NCBI GenBank assembly: GCA_040220455.1
Contig: JAVJUS010000148.1
Coordinates: 1-20,477, forward strand
Source of the DNA: JAVJUS01 sp040220455
GTDB lineage: Bacteria; Pseudomonadota; Alphaproteobacteria; DSM-16000; Inquilinaceae
Length of the DNA stretch: 20,477 nt
Direction of reading: 5' to 3'
This document shows, piece after piece, positions 1-15,086 of this stretch (positions are counted from its first letter, which is position 1; each line of letters begins with the position of its first letter). The notes beneath the pieces are model-generated. The model worked only from the letters and a program-made list of their open reading frames with translations. It did no database searches and was not told where the DNA came from. The position numbers and the translations under genes are program-made.

Positions 1-133
<133 letters not shown>

Positions 134-175
134 GCGGGGCCGAACGCTCCCGCTGCCGACGGAGAGGGCTGCGAG

Positions 176-265
176 GTGTCGGATTTCGCTCCGCTCTATC
201 CGACCTACGCTCGGCCTCGCGATTGGCGGTAGGTCGGATAGAGGCCGCAGGCCGATATCCGACAC
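176..265. repeat. REP-like intergenic palindrome (paired inverted repeat)
   Basis: The arms at 176-208 and 229-265 are imperfect inverted repeats. The outer ends GTGTCGGAT and ATCCGACAC match, and the inner ends CTATCCGACCTAC and GTAGGTCGGATAG match. The centre of each arm differs slightly. Each arm is also a small hairpin (GTCGGAT with ATCCGAC), the design of REP/BIME elements. The repeat lies between the convergent ends of tuf and the DNA glycosylase gene, where such elements usually sit. It may act as an mRNA 3' stabiliser or bidirectional transcription stop, which is an inference. Confidence 0.8.
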
Positions 266-279
266 GCCCGCCGCCCGGC

Positions 280-1176
280 TCATCCGCCGCGGCTCTCCAA
301 CTCCTCGATCGAGCGGGGCCAGTCCTTCTTCAGCAGGGTGGAGAAGTAGCGGTCGGCGAGCAGTCGGCCGCCGGTCTGGCAGCGCGGGCAATAGTTCGTC
401 TCGTTGCCGGCGTACTTGATCCGCTGCACCGCCGTGCCGCAGGCGGGGCACGGCTTGCCGTAGCGCCCGTGCACCGCCATGCCCTCGCGAAAGGCCGTGA
501 CCTTCTCCGGAAAGGCCGCGCGCGCCTCGGCCACCAGCCGGTCGCGCCACAGCGTCAGGGTGTCGCGGGTGGCGGCATGGAGGCGGTCGGTCGCCCCGGC
601 GTCGAGACTGCCTGTCAGCGCGGCCGGCGATAAACGGGCGGCGTGCAGGATTTCGTCCGAATAGGCGTTGCCGATGCCGCTGAACAGGCGCGGGTCGGTG
701 AGCGCGCGCTTGACGGTGTGGTTGCCCGTCGTCAGCGCCGCGGCGAAGGAGTCGCGGTCGGCCTCCAGCGGCTCGACGCAGCCGCGGTCGTGCCCGGCCA
801 GCCCGGCGGCGTCGGCGACGAACCAGAGCCCGGCGCGCTTCTTCGTCCCCGCCTCGGTGACGGTCAGGCTGCCGTCGTCGAAGTCGAGCGCGCCAAGGTG
901 CCGGCGCGGGACCAGGTCGATGCCGGCCGGTTCCCAATGCAGGCGCCCGGCGATCATCAGGTGCAGCACCAGGAAGCGGTCGTCGTCGAGGGCCAGGACC
1001 AGGCGCTTGCCCAGGCGCCGGATCGCCGTCACGACACGGCCGGCCGCCTCGGCGATCGGCGGCACGGCGGTGCGCAGGAAGAAGGGGGAGGCGGTTCGCA
1101 CGCCGCCCAGGCGCCGGTCCACGATCCGGTCGGCCAGCGTGGCGCGATAGGCCTCTATGTCCGGCAGTTCGGGCAT
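280..1176 (-). CDS. Fpg/Nei family DNA glycosylase (formamidopyrimidine-DNA glycosylase-like, PELPDIE subfamily)
   Basis: This 298-residue protein starts MPELPDIE. After removal of Met, Pro2 is the Schiff-base nucleophile and Glu3 the catalytic acid of the Fpg/Nei family. Lys57 (LGKRL) matches the conserved beta-lyase-domain lysine. The helix-two-turn-helix region carries GIGNAYSDEIL at about 167-177, and a C-terminal zinc finger uses C243/C246 and C263/C266. Family members excise oxidised bases (8-oxoguanine, formamidopyrimidines, oxidised pyrimidines) and nick the abasic site. It departs from classical MutM in PELPDIE instead of PELPEVE. The finger reads NETNYCPRCQTGG, with no arginine five residues before the third cysteine, so substrate preference may differ. 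It is transcribed opposite to tuf and divergently from tRNA-Trp. A gene symbol is withheld because mutM and nei-type members cannot be separated safely by eye. Confidence 0.9.
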   Translation of the reverse strand: MPELPDIEAYRATLADRIVDRRLGGVRTASPFFLRTAVPPIAEAAGRVVTAIRRLGKRLVLALDDDRFLVLHLMIAGRLHWEPAGIDLVPRRHLGALDFDDGSLTVTEAGTKKRAGLWFVADAAGLAGHDRGCVEPLEADRDSFAAALTTGNHTVKRALTDPRLFSGIGNAYSDEILHAARLSPAALTGSLDAGATDRLHAATRDTLTLWRDRLVAEARAAFPEKVTAFREGMAVHGRYGKPCPACGTAVQRIKYAGNETNYCPRCQTGGRLLADRYFSTLLKKDWPRSIEELESRGG

Positions 1177-1247
1177 GGCGGGGCAGGGCTCCGGGACGTC
1201 GTGCGGTCGGCCTCGTTCTCGGTCCTGTTCGGGGGGCGATGCAGCGC

Positions 1248-1276
1248 TTGCAAAGCCCCGGCGACTTCGCTAGAAA
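1248..1276 (+). promoter_or_regulatory. Sigma70-type promoter for tRNA-Trp and probably secE-nusG
   Basis: TTGCAA at 1248-1253 is followed by exactly 17 nt and TAGAAA at 1271-1276, giving a predicted start near 1283, about 100 nt before the tRNA. The -35 keeps the TTG core and the -10 keeps four of six consensus positions. No other hexamer pair of similar quality was seen between the divergent glycosylase gene and the tRNA. No terminator with a T-run separates the tRNA from secE, so the transcript may continue into it. Confidence 0.6.
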
Positions 1277-1385
1277 CCGCCGTCCGCCCCGCCGCCTCGC
1301 GGCGCGGGCGCGCGGTGTGCTGGTTCTCGCGGCTCCGGATTCCGGCTCGCGCCGGGGCCGGGGCGCCGGTTCCGGCGGCCGGCCT

Positions 1386-1461
1386 AGGAGTGTAGCTCAA
1401 TTGGTAGAGCACCGGTCTCCAAAACCGGCGGCTGGGGGTTCGAGTCCCTCCACTCCTGCCA
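1386..1461 (+). tRNA. trpT: tRNA-Trp (anticodon CCA), CCA tail encoded
   Basis: A complete cloverleaf can be folded by hand. The acceptor AGGAGTG pairs with CACTCCT. The D stem is GCTC/GAGC, and the anticodon stem CCGGT/ACCGG encloses CTCCAAA with anticodon CCA. The T arm is GGGGG-TTCGAGT-CCCTC. The discriminator is G, followed by an encoded CCA at 1459-1461. The position just before secE-nusG is the conserved place for tRNA-Trp in alphaproteobacteria. Confidence 0.97.
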
Positions 1462-1464
1462 TCG

Positions 1465-1489
1465 CCCCTCCCGCTGACGGGGGTAGGGG
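1465..1489 (+). other. Hairpin immediately 3' of tRNA-Trp
   Basis: CCCCT (1465-1469) pairs with AGGGG (1485-1489), and the inner CCCG pairs with CGGG around a CTGA loop with a 3-nt bulge. No T-run follows, so it is not a convincing intrinsic terminator. It may mark the 3' processing boundary of the tRNA in a shared tRNA-secE transcript. Confidence 0.4.
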
Positions 1490-1683
1490 ACGCCGTCGGT
1501 CGGCAGATCCGGGGCCGATGGCGGCCGCGCGACGGCAACGGCGGGCGGCGATCGCCGACGGCGATCCACGATCAGGCGGATCGGCCTGACAGGCGCGGTT
1601 CGATGGCCGGGCCGGCGTATCCCCGAGGCAGGGGCGCGTCGGAGCGGCCGAAGGCACGACACGGTTTCGAGCGTATCGGAAAC

Positions 1684-1881
1684 ATGGCCAAGACCAGTCC
1701 CGCGCAATTCGTCCGCCAGGTTCGCCAGGAGGTGTCCAAGGTCACCTGGCCGACCCGCAAGGAGACGTTCGTCACGACGGTGATGGTGTTCATCTTCGTC
1801 GCGATCATGGCCGTCTTCTTCCTGGTGGTCGATCAGATCGTGTCGGTCGCCGTGCGCTTCATCCTGGGTCTGGGAGGCTGA
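1684..1881 (+). CDS. secE: Preprotein translocase subunit SecE
   Basis: This 65-residue protein (MAKTSPAQFVRQVRQEVSKV...) is the short, single-membrane-span SecE typical of alphaproteobacteria. A basic amphipathic helix with the diagnostic EVSKVTWPTRKE motif (about residues 16-27) precedes one hydrophobic segment (about 31-58). SecE clamps SecY in the SecYEG protein-export channel of the inner membrane. The ATG at 1684 was chosen because the protein then has normal family length. The in-frame ATG at 1603 would add 27 unlike residues (MAGPAYPRG...) with no family counterpart. nusG starts 5 nt after the stop, so the two are probably cotranscribed and translationally linked. Confidence 0.95.
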   Translation: MAKTSPAQFVRQVRQEVSKVTWPTRKETFVTTVMVFIFVAIMAVFFLVVDQIVSVAVRFILGLGG

Positions 1882-1886
1882 GCGCC

Positions 1887-2417
1887 ATGGCGATGCGCTG
1901 GTACGTGGTCCATGCCTATTCGGGCTTCGAGAACAAGGTCGCCCAGTCGATCAAGGAGCAGGCCGAGCAGAAGGGCCTGGACCAGTTGATCGAGGAGGTC
2001 TCCGTGCCGACCGAGGAGGTCGTCGAGGTGCGGCGCGGCCAGAAGGTCCCGGCGGAGCGCAAGTTCTTCCCCGGCTACGTGCTGGTGAAGATGGAGCTCA
2101 CCGACGAGACCTGGCACATGATCAAGAACACGGCCAAGGTGACCGGGTTCCTGGGCGCGCGCGGCAAGCCGCAGCCGATCCCGGACGTCGAGGCCGAGCG
2201 CATCCTGCAGCAGGTCAAGGAGGGCATCGAGCGGCCCAAGCCCTCGATCACCTTCGAGGTCGGCGAGCAGGTGCGGGTCTGCGACGGCCCGTTCACGTCC
2301 TTCAACGGCTATGTCGAGGAAGTCGACGAGGAGCGCGCCCGGCTCAAGGTCGCGGTGTCGATCTTCGGCCGCGCGACGCCGGTGGAGCTGGAATACACCC
2401 AGGTCGAGAAGACCTGA
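1887..2417 (+). CDS. nusG: Transcription termination/antitermination protein NusG
   Basis: This 176-residue protein has the NusG layout. An N-terminal NGN domain (about 3-115; RWYVVHAYSGFENKV and the KFFPGYVLVKMEL block) binds the clamp of RNA polymerase. A C-terminal KOW domain (about 125-176; FEVGEQVRVCDGPF...) binds Rho or NusE/S10. NusG raises processivity and links RNA polymerase to Rho or to ribosomes. The start MAMRWYVV has a second in-frame ATG two codons later at 1893, so the exact initiator is uncertain by two residues. It is tightly linked to secE upstream; rplK follows after a 158-nt spacer holding a likely L1 operator. Confidence 0.97.
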   Translation: MAMRWYVVHAYSGFENKVAQSIKEQAEQKGLDQLIEEVSVPTEEVVEVRRGQKVPAERKFFPGYVLVKMELTDETWHMIKNTAKVTGFLGARGKPQPIPDVEAERILQQVKEGIERPKPSITFEVGEQVRVCDGPFTSFNGYVEEVDEERARLKVAVSIFGRATPVELEYTQVEKT

Positions 2418-2470
2418 GGCGCCGCGAGGCGCGAGAATTCGCCGCCCGGCCGAGCCGAGCGGCGCGAGTG

Positions 2471-2517
2471 CGCGGGAGGCCGCCCCCGGCAAGTCCATCG
2501 GGGGGCCGTGAACCGCG
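2471..2517 (+). promoter_or_regulatory. Putative L1-binding operator hairpin in the rplK-rplA leader
   Basis: A hairpin can be folded from CGCGG (2471-2475) with CCGCG (2513-2517). Next comes an asymmetric internal loop of GA opposite GTGAA (2508-2512), then GGCC/GGCC, then CCCCG/CGGGG capped by a 10-nt loop. A stem with an asymmetric, G/A-rich internal loop ahead of rplK is the known form of the L1 autoregulatory site, which mimics the L1 site on 23S rRNA. Fold and position are visible; binding by L1 is inferred. Confidence 0.6.
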
Positions 2518-2575
2518 GAACCCGTGAGGCGTCGGCGGCGAGGGTTCGCCGGCGCGGGAGTCGAAAGGGTCGACC

Positions 2576-3004
2576 ATGGCGAAGAAAGTCGTCGGTCAGA
2601 TCAAGCTGCAGGTGCCCGCCGGGGCGGCGAATCCCTCGCCGCCGATCGGCCCGGCGCTCGGCCAGCGCGGTCTGAACATCATGGAGTTCTGCAAGGCGTT
2701 CAACGCGCAGACGCAGAACCTCGAGAAGGGGATGCCGATCCCGGTCGTGATCACGGCCTACGCGGATCGCAGCTTTACCTTCGTCACCAAGACGCCGCCG
2801 GCCAGCTTCTTCCTGAAGCGCGCGGCGAGCGTCCAGAAGGGATCGAGCACGCCCGGCAAGTCGGGGGCGGGCAAGGTCACCGAGGCGCAGGTCCGCGAGA
2901 TCGCGGAGACCAAGATGGTCGACCTCAACGCCAACGATATCGAGGCGGCCATGGAGATGGTGCGCGGTTCCGCGCGCTCGATGGGCCTCGAGGTGGTGGA
3001 GTAA
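2576..3004 (+). CDS. rplK: 50S ribosomal protein L11
   Basis: This 142-residue protein is full length for L11. The N-terminal domain carries the conserved PPIGPALGQRGLNIMEFC segment (about residues 22-39), whose prolines face the thiostrepton-binding cleft. The C-terminal domain binds the GTPase-associated centre of 23S rRNA (STPGKSGAGKVT, then the LNANDIEAAMEMVRGSARSMGL helix). L11 takes part in factor binding and in RelA-mediated stringent control. AAAGGG shortly before the ATG can serve as ribosome-binding site. It is followed after 6 nt by rplA. Confidence 0.98.
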   Translation: MAKKVVGQIKLQVPAGAANPSPPIGPALGQRGLNIMEFCKAFNAQTQNLEKGMPIPVVITAYADRSFTFVTKTPPASFFLKRAASVQKGSSTPGKSGAGKVTEAQVREIAETKMVDLNANDIEAAMEMVRGSARSMGLEVVE

Positions 3005-3010
3005 GCGAGC

Positions 3011-3727
3011 ATGGCACGCACCCCGAAGCGTCTGGCGGCGGCTCGCGAGGGCCTCGACCCGACCACGCATTACGACGTTGCCGAGGCGGTCCGCCTGATC
3101 AAGCAGCGCGCGACGGCGAAGTTCGACGAGACGGTCGAGATCGCCATGAACCTGGGAATCGATCCGCGCCACGCCGACCAGATGGTCCGCGGCGTCGTCC
3201 AGCTTCCCAAGGGCACGGGCAAGTCGGTCCGCGTCCTGGTCTTCGCCAAGGCGGCCAAGGCCGACGAGGCGAAGGAGGCGGGCGCCGACATCGTGGGCGC
3301 CGAGGAACTGGCGCAGGAGATCCAGGAAGGCCGCAGCGACTTCGACCGCTGCATCGCCACGCCGGACATGATGGCGGTGGTCGGACGGCTGGGTAAGATC
3401 CTGGGTCCGCGCGGCCTGATGCCGAACCCGAAGCTGGGCACGGTGACGCCGGACGTCGCCGGCGCGGTGCAGGCCGCCAAGGCGGGCTCGGTCGAGTTCC
3501 GCGCCGAGAAGGCCGGCCTGGTCCATGGCGGCATCGGCAAGGTCAGCTTCTCCGAGGAGGATCTGGAGGAGAACGTCCGCGCCTTCATCGCGGCGATTCT
3601 CCGCGCCAAGCCGAGCGGCGCGAAGGGCACCTACGTCGAGAAGGTGTCGCTGGCGAGCACCATGGGGCCGAGCATCCGGCTCGACGTCTCCAAGGTCGCC
3701 TCGGCCGTGCCACAGGCCGCCGTCTGA
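3011..3727 (+). CDS. rplA: 50S ribosomal protein L1
   Basis: This 238-residue protein has the L1 signature: ILGPRGLMPNPK (about residues 133-144) and the preceding ATPDMM segment, plus the RNA-binding N-terminal block FDETVEIAMNLGIDPRHADQMVRG. L1 forms the mobile stalk at the E site and represses its own operon by binding the mRNA ahead of rplK. The ribosome-binding sequence GGTGGAG overlaps the end of rplK, which supports translational coupling. Length is slightly above the E. coli protein, normal for alphaproteobacteria. Confidence 0.98.
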   Translation: MARTPKRLAAAREGLDPTTHYDVAEAVRLIKQRATAKFDETVEIAMNLGIDPRHADQMVRGVVQLPKGTGKSVRVLVFAKAAKADEAKEAGADIVGAEELAQEIQEGRSDFDRCIATPDMMAVVGRLGKILGPRGLMPNPKLGTVTPDVAGAVQAAKAGSVEFRAEKAGLVHGGIGKVSFSEEDLEENVRAFIAAILRAKPSGAKGTYVEKVSLASTMGPSIRLDVSKVASAVPQAAV

Positions 3728-4108
3728 CGGCACGGGCCGCCGCGCCGCGGGGCGCGGGGCCCGACAGGACGAGAGCTTCTTCCGGGGGTCCCGGGCCTCG
3801 CGCCCGCGGCCGCCGGAAAGCCGGACCGCGCGTTTCCCGGGCCCATGGCCCGGAGTGGTCCGGGTTCCCTGTCCGAGACTGCAGGTGAGCCGGCGCCACG
3901 CCGTCTCTTAATCGTCCTGCATAGACAGGAGGTGAGCCGGTTTCGACGATCCGATCCGCGAGGATCGGACGCCAGCGGCTTGAACTTCCGGGACAGGGCA
4001 TCGCGAGCCGGCGGCCGGCCTTCGGGCGCGGCGCGGCCGGCTCTGGGCGCAACCGCTTGCGCCGCCGTCGGTTCGCCGGCGCGGCGCAGGCCATGACGGA
4101 GACGATCC
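3728..4108 (+). other. rplA-rplJ spacer (381 nt), no gene
   Basis: No supported coding region was found. It holds a perfect hairpin CCGGGCC-CAT-GGCCCGG (3837-3853) and the L10-type leader fold described separately. The short ORFs across it have no recognisable family and disagree in frame. No clear sigma70 promoter was seen. Confidence 0.7.
3837..3945 (+). promoter_or_regulatory. L10 leader (autoregulatory mRNA element of rplJ-rplL)
   Basis: TGCAGG (3880-3885) pairs with CCTGCA (3916-3921). Inside it CGGCG (3891-3895) pairs with CGCCG (3899-3903). Between the two helices is a strongly asymmetric internal loop, TGAGC opposite about 12 nt ending in TTAATCGT. The downstream AGACAGGAGGTGAGC repeats the AGGTGAGC of the first arm. 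This arrangement, with a kink-turn-like internal loop ahead of rplJ, matches the known L10 leader bound by L10(L12)4. An upstream 7-bp hairpin (3837-3853) may be part of the same element. The exact 3' boundary was not resolved by eye. Confidence 0.7.
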
Positions 4109-4627
4109 GTGGAACGTGCCGAGAAGGAACGGAAAGTCGCCGCCCTGCACGAGGCGTTCGAAGGCGCCCAGCTCGTGGTGCTGACGCACCAGAGTGGGCT
4201 GTCGGTCGCGCAATCGACCGATCTTCGCCGCCGCATGCGGGACGCGGGGGCCCGTTACCACGTCACGAAGAACCGGCTCGCCCGCATCGCCCTGAAGGGA
4301 ACCCGCTTCGAGCACCTGTCCGACACCTTCGTCGGACCGACCGCCATCGCCGTGTCGGAAGATCCCGTCGCGGCGGCCAAGGTGGCGGTCGACTACGCCA
4401 AGGGCAACGACAAGCTGACGATCGTCGGCGGCGCCCTGGGCGAACAGGCGCTCGACGCGGCGGCTGTCGAGTCCCTCGCCAAGCTGCCTTCGCTCGACGA
4501 GCTGCGTGCTCGCCTGGTCGGCGTCATCCAGGCGCCGGCCGGCAAGGTCGCATCCGTCGTCCAGGCCCCCGCGGCCCAGCTCGCGCGCGTGCTCGACGCC
4601 TATTCCCGCAAGGACGAAGCGGCCTGA
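4109..4627 (+). CDS. rplJ: 50S ribosomal protein L10
   Basis: This 172-residue protein begins with GTG. GGAG at 4098-4101 lies 7 nt before it, which supports this start. L10 anchors the L7/L12 dimers: residues 1-130 form the rRNA-binding domain (VTKNRLARIALKGTRFE, FVGPTAIAVSEDPV), and the C-terminal helix (PAAQLARVLDAYSRKDEAA) carries L12. The start MERAEKERKV is usual for alphaproteobacterial L10. It follows the leader element through which L10 represses its own synthesis; rplL follows after 58 nt. Confidence 0.97.
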   Translation: MERAEKERKVAALHEAFEGAQLVVLTHQSGLSVAQSTDLRRRMRDAGARYHVTKNRLARIALKGTRFEHLSDTFVGPTAIAVSEDPVAAAKVAVDYAKGNDKLTIVGGALGEQALDAAAVESLAKLPSLDELRARLVGVIQAPAGKVASVVQAPAAQLARVLDAYSRKDEAA

Positions 4628-4685
4628 GGGCCGACCCGACCCATCCGCGACACCGCGGAAGTTCAAGCACAGGAGTTCCAAGGAC

Positions 4686-5066
4686 ATGGCCGATCTGGAG
4701 AAGCTGGCCGACGAGCTGTCCGGTCTGACCGTCATCGAGGCCGCCGAGCTGGCCAAGATGCTGGAGGAGAAGTGGGGCGTCAGCGCCGCGGCCCCGGTAG
4801 CGGCAGCGGCCGCGCCGGCCGGTGGCGGCGAGGCCGCCGCCGCCGAGGAGGAGAAGACGGAATTCGACGTCGTCCTCGCCTCGGCCGGCGACAAGAAGAT
4901 CAACGTCATCAAGGAGGTCCGCGCCATCACCGGGCTGGGCCTGAAGGAAGCCAAGGAGCTCGTCGAGGGCGCGCCGAAGCCGATCAAGGAGGGCGTGGCC
5001 AAGGACGAGGCCGACCAGCTGAAGAAAAAGCTTGAAGAGGCGGGCGCCACGGTCGAAATTAAGTAG
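4686..5066 (+). CDS. rplL: 50S ribosomal protein L7/L12
   Basis: This 126-residue acidic protein has the L12 layout. The N-terminal dimerisation domain (MADLEKLADELSGLTVIEAAELAKMLEEKW) is followed by an Ala/Gly-rich hinge (about 35-55), then the C-terminal factor-binding domain with EKTEFDVVL and the KEVRAITGLGLKEAKELVE helix pair. L12 is the multi-copy stalk protein that recruits translational GTPases. The ATG at 4686 was chosen for homology and because AGGAG (4671-4675) lies 10 nt upstream. The frame is open back to 4506, but that extension overlaps rplJ and is not L12-like. Confidence 0.97.
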   Translation: MADLEKLADELSGLTVIEAAELAKMLEEKWGVSAAAPVAAAAAPAGGGEAAAAEEEKTEFDVVLASAGDKKINVIKEVRAITGLGLKEAKELVEGAPKPIKEGVAKDEADQLKKKLEEAGATVEIK

Positions 5067-5161
5067 GACCGCGTGGCTGAAACCGACTCTCATATATCGG
5101 CGCCCGAAGGTGGACGATCCGACCGGGATCCCCGCCTACGGGCGTCGTTTGCGCTTGTCGC

Positions 5162-5323
5162 CCGCCCTCGGGGCGGCGGCGGTCATCGACCGTCGCGGCC
5201 CGGGGGCGGGTGTCGTCGCGCGGTGCATTTCGATCGTCCGGCCGGGACGGGACGCTGACGGCGTCGCGGCGTCGCCTTCGGGCGTCAGGGCGAACATAGC
5301 GAGCGCGGCGGCCGCGGGCCGCC
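5162..5323 (+). promoter_or_regulatory. Hairpin-rich rplL-rpoB spacer (possible attenuator/processing region)
   Basis: The 285-nt gap between rplL and rpoB contains at least four perfect small hairpins. They are CCGCCC-TCG-GGGCGG (5162-5176), CGGTC-ATC-GACCG (5180-5192), GACGC-TGACG-GCGTC (5251-5265) and GGCGGCC-GCG-GGCCGCC (5307-5323). None is followed by a T-run. In E. coli this spacer holds a partial terminator and an RNase III cut site that set the ratio of L12 to polymerase subunits. An equivalent role here is inferred from position. Confidence 0.45.
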
Positions 5324-5351
5324 GACCGTAGTCAGTCGCCGAGGGGCTACG

Positions 5352-9542
<4,191 letters not shown>

Positions 9543-9627
9543 CGCGACCGGAGACCGGGGCGGCGGCGGCCGGTGCCGCGCGCCGCCCCTCGCTCACGCG
9601 CGCCAGTCGGTCATACAGGAGTCGGAC

Positions 9628-13992
<4,365 letters not shown>

Positions 13993-13995
13993 TCG

Positions 13996-14063
13996 CCTGC
14001 CGGGAGACCGGCAGGCTCGGTGAAAGCGACCCCGCCCGGCTCTCCGGGCGGGGTCTTTTCTTT
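13996..14063 (+). terminator. Tandem hairpin and strong intrinsic terminator after rpoC
   Basis: A first hairpin, CCTGCCGG-GAGA-CCGGCAGG (13996-14015), has a perfect 8-bp stem and a GNRA tetraloop. A second has a perfect 12-bp stem, GACCCCGCCCGG (14028-14039) with its complement (14044-14055), a CTCT loop, then TTTTCTTT. On the opposite strand the second hairpin is followed by GCTTTC, so it may also help stop the convergent minus-strand operon. Confidence 0.95.
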
Positions 14064-14130
14064 GCGTGCTCGGGAATACGAAGGGGACGAAGCCCGCCTC
14101 CCATCGCCATCGGTGCCGGGTGCCCGGTCT

Positions 14131-14144
14131 CCGGCGTGCGCCGG
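14131..14144. other. Short palindrome at the 3' end of the transporter gene
   Basis: CCGGCG-TG-CGCCGG lies immediately beyond the stop codon of the minus-strand transporter gene. It can form a compact hairpin in that transcript but has no T-run, so it may be an mRNA 3' protective stem. The stronger stop for that strand is probably the rpoC terminator hairpin further on. Confidence 0.35.
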
Positions 14145-15086
14145 TCAGGCTTGTCTGTCCGCCGAAACCATGGCCTTCGGGCGCAGCGGCTTGTCGAGGA
14201 AGGCCGGTGGCTTCAGGGAAATCCAGACGGCAAGGAAGAGGACGGCAGCACCGCCCGCCTCGAGCGGGGCGACGACCTCGCCGAGGATGACGGCTTCCAG
14301 AACGATGGCGACGAGCGGCGTGACGAAGGCGTAGACCGAGACCCGCGACGCGCCCCATTCCTTGAGGAGAACGATATAGAGGACGAACCCGACCACCGAG
14401 CCGACCAGAACGAGCCAAAGCCATGCCGCCAGGACGTGCGGCAGGAAGAATCGGTCGATCTCGGTAATGGCGTTCGGTTCTAGAAAGGCCGCCGCGAGAA
14501 TTGCCAGGAATCCGCCGATCAGGCTCTGCCAGCCGGCGATCGAGACGGCAGAATGCCGCGACAAGATGGCCCGACTGCGCACGGACCCGGCACAATAGGC
14601 CAGTGTTCCTGCCGTGATTGCCAGCAGCCCCACGAGCCCCAGTGTCGTCCCCGGCGTCGCGGCCGTCGGGGCGAAGACGATCGCCAGACCGGTAACGCCG
14701 ATTGCCGCGGCGACCATCCGGGCACGGGTCAGCGGCTCGACCGCCGTGATCGCGGCGAAGAGGGGTAGGGCGATCGGAATGAGCCCCTGAACGACAATCG
14801 CCGTCAGGCCGGCGGAGACGTGCCGCTCACCCCAGAAGATGAGCCCGAAGCACACCGCGATCACGAGTGCCGAGACGCCGAAAAGCCGCCACCGATCCGC
14901 CTTCGCGACGGCGATCGCGGCCCGACCGCCGCGGAGCCACTGGAATCCGAGCACCAAGATGCCCGCAGCGACGAATCGAGTTCCGGCATAGGTGAGCGGT
15001 GGTGCGTCCATGACGCCGATCTTGATCGCGATCCACGTCGAGCCCCAGGCCAGACACAGAACGGCAAAGTAGAATACGGCTATCAT
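14145..15086 (-). CDS. EamA/DMT-superfamily transporter
   Basis: This 313-residue inner-membrane protein has about ten hydrophobic segments arranged as two EamA repeats. The first opens with MIAVFYFAVLCLAWGSTWIAIK, whose AWGSTW is a hallmark of the family. The second repeat includes the SRHSAVSIAGWQSLIGGFLAIL region and ends with YAFVTPLVAIVLEAVILGE. Family members (RhaT, YdcZ and RarD relatives) mostly export amino acids or other small metabolites; the substrate cannot be read from sequence. The ATG at 15084-15086 overlaps the preceding gene's TGA as ATGA, which fixes the start and indicates translational coupling. The frame is open further upstream, but that extension lies inside the methyltransferase gene. 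As last gene of the operon it may export that pathway's product or a toxic thiol derivative. Confidence 0.88.
   Translation of the reverse strand: MIAVFYFAVLCLAWGSTWIAIKIGVMDAPPLTYAGTRFVAAGILVLGFQWLRGGRAAIAVAKADRWRLFGVSALVIAVCFGLIFWGERHVSAGLTAIVVQGLIPIALPLFAAITAVEPLTRARMVAAAIGVTGLAIVFAPTAATPGTTLGLVGLLAITAGTLAYCAGSVRSRAILSRHSAVSIAGWQSLIGGFLAILAAAFLEPNAITEIDRFFLPHVLAAWLWLVLVGSVVGFVLYIVLLKEWGASRVSVYAFVTPLVAIVLEAVILGEVVAPLEAGGAAVLFLAVWISLKPPAFLDKPLRPKAMVSADRQA

Noticed and set aside
643..1395. Forward 250-codon frame across the glycosylase gene
   Set aside because: It is antisense to a clear Fpg-family gene, overlaps the promoter and start of tRNA-Trp, and shows no family motif.
1384..1707. Minus-strand frame over tRNA-Trp with the sequence EWRDSNPQPPVLETGALPIELHS
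   Set aside because: This peptide is the well-known spurious translation of a tRNA antisense strand, not a gene.
4506..5066. Extended rplL reading frame of 186 residues
   Set aside because: The first 60 residues overlap rplJ in another frame; the normal L12 start with a ribosome-binding site is at 4686.
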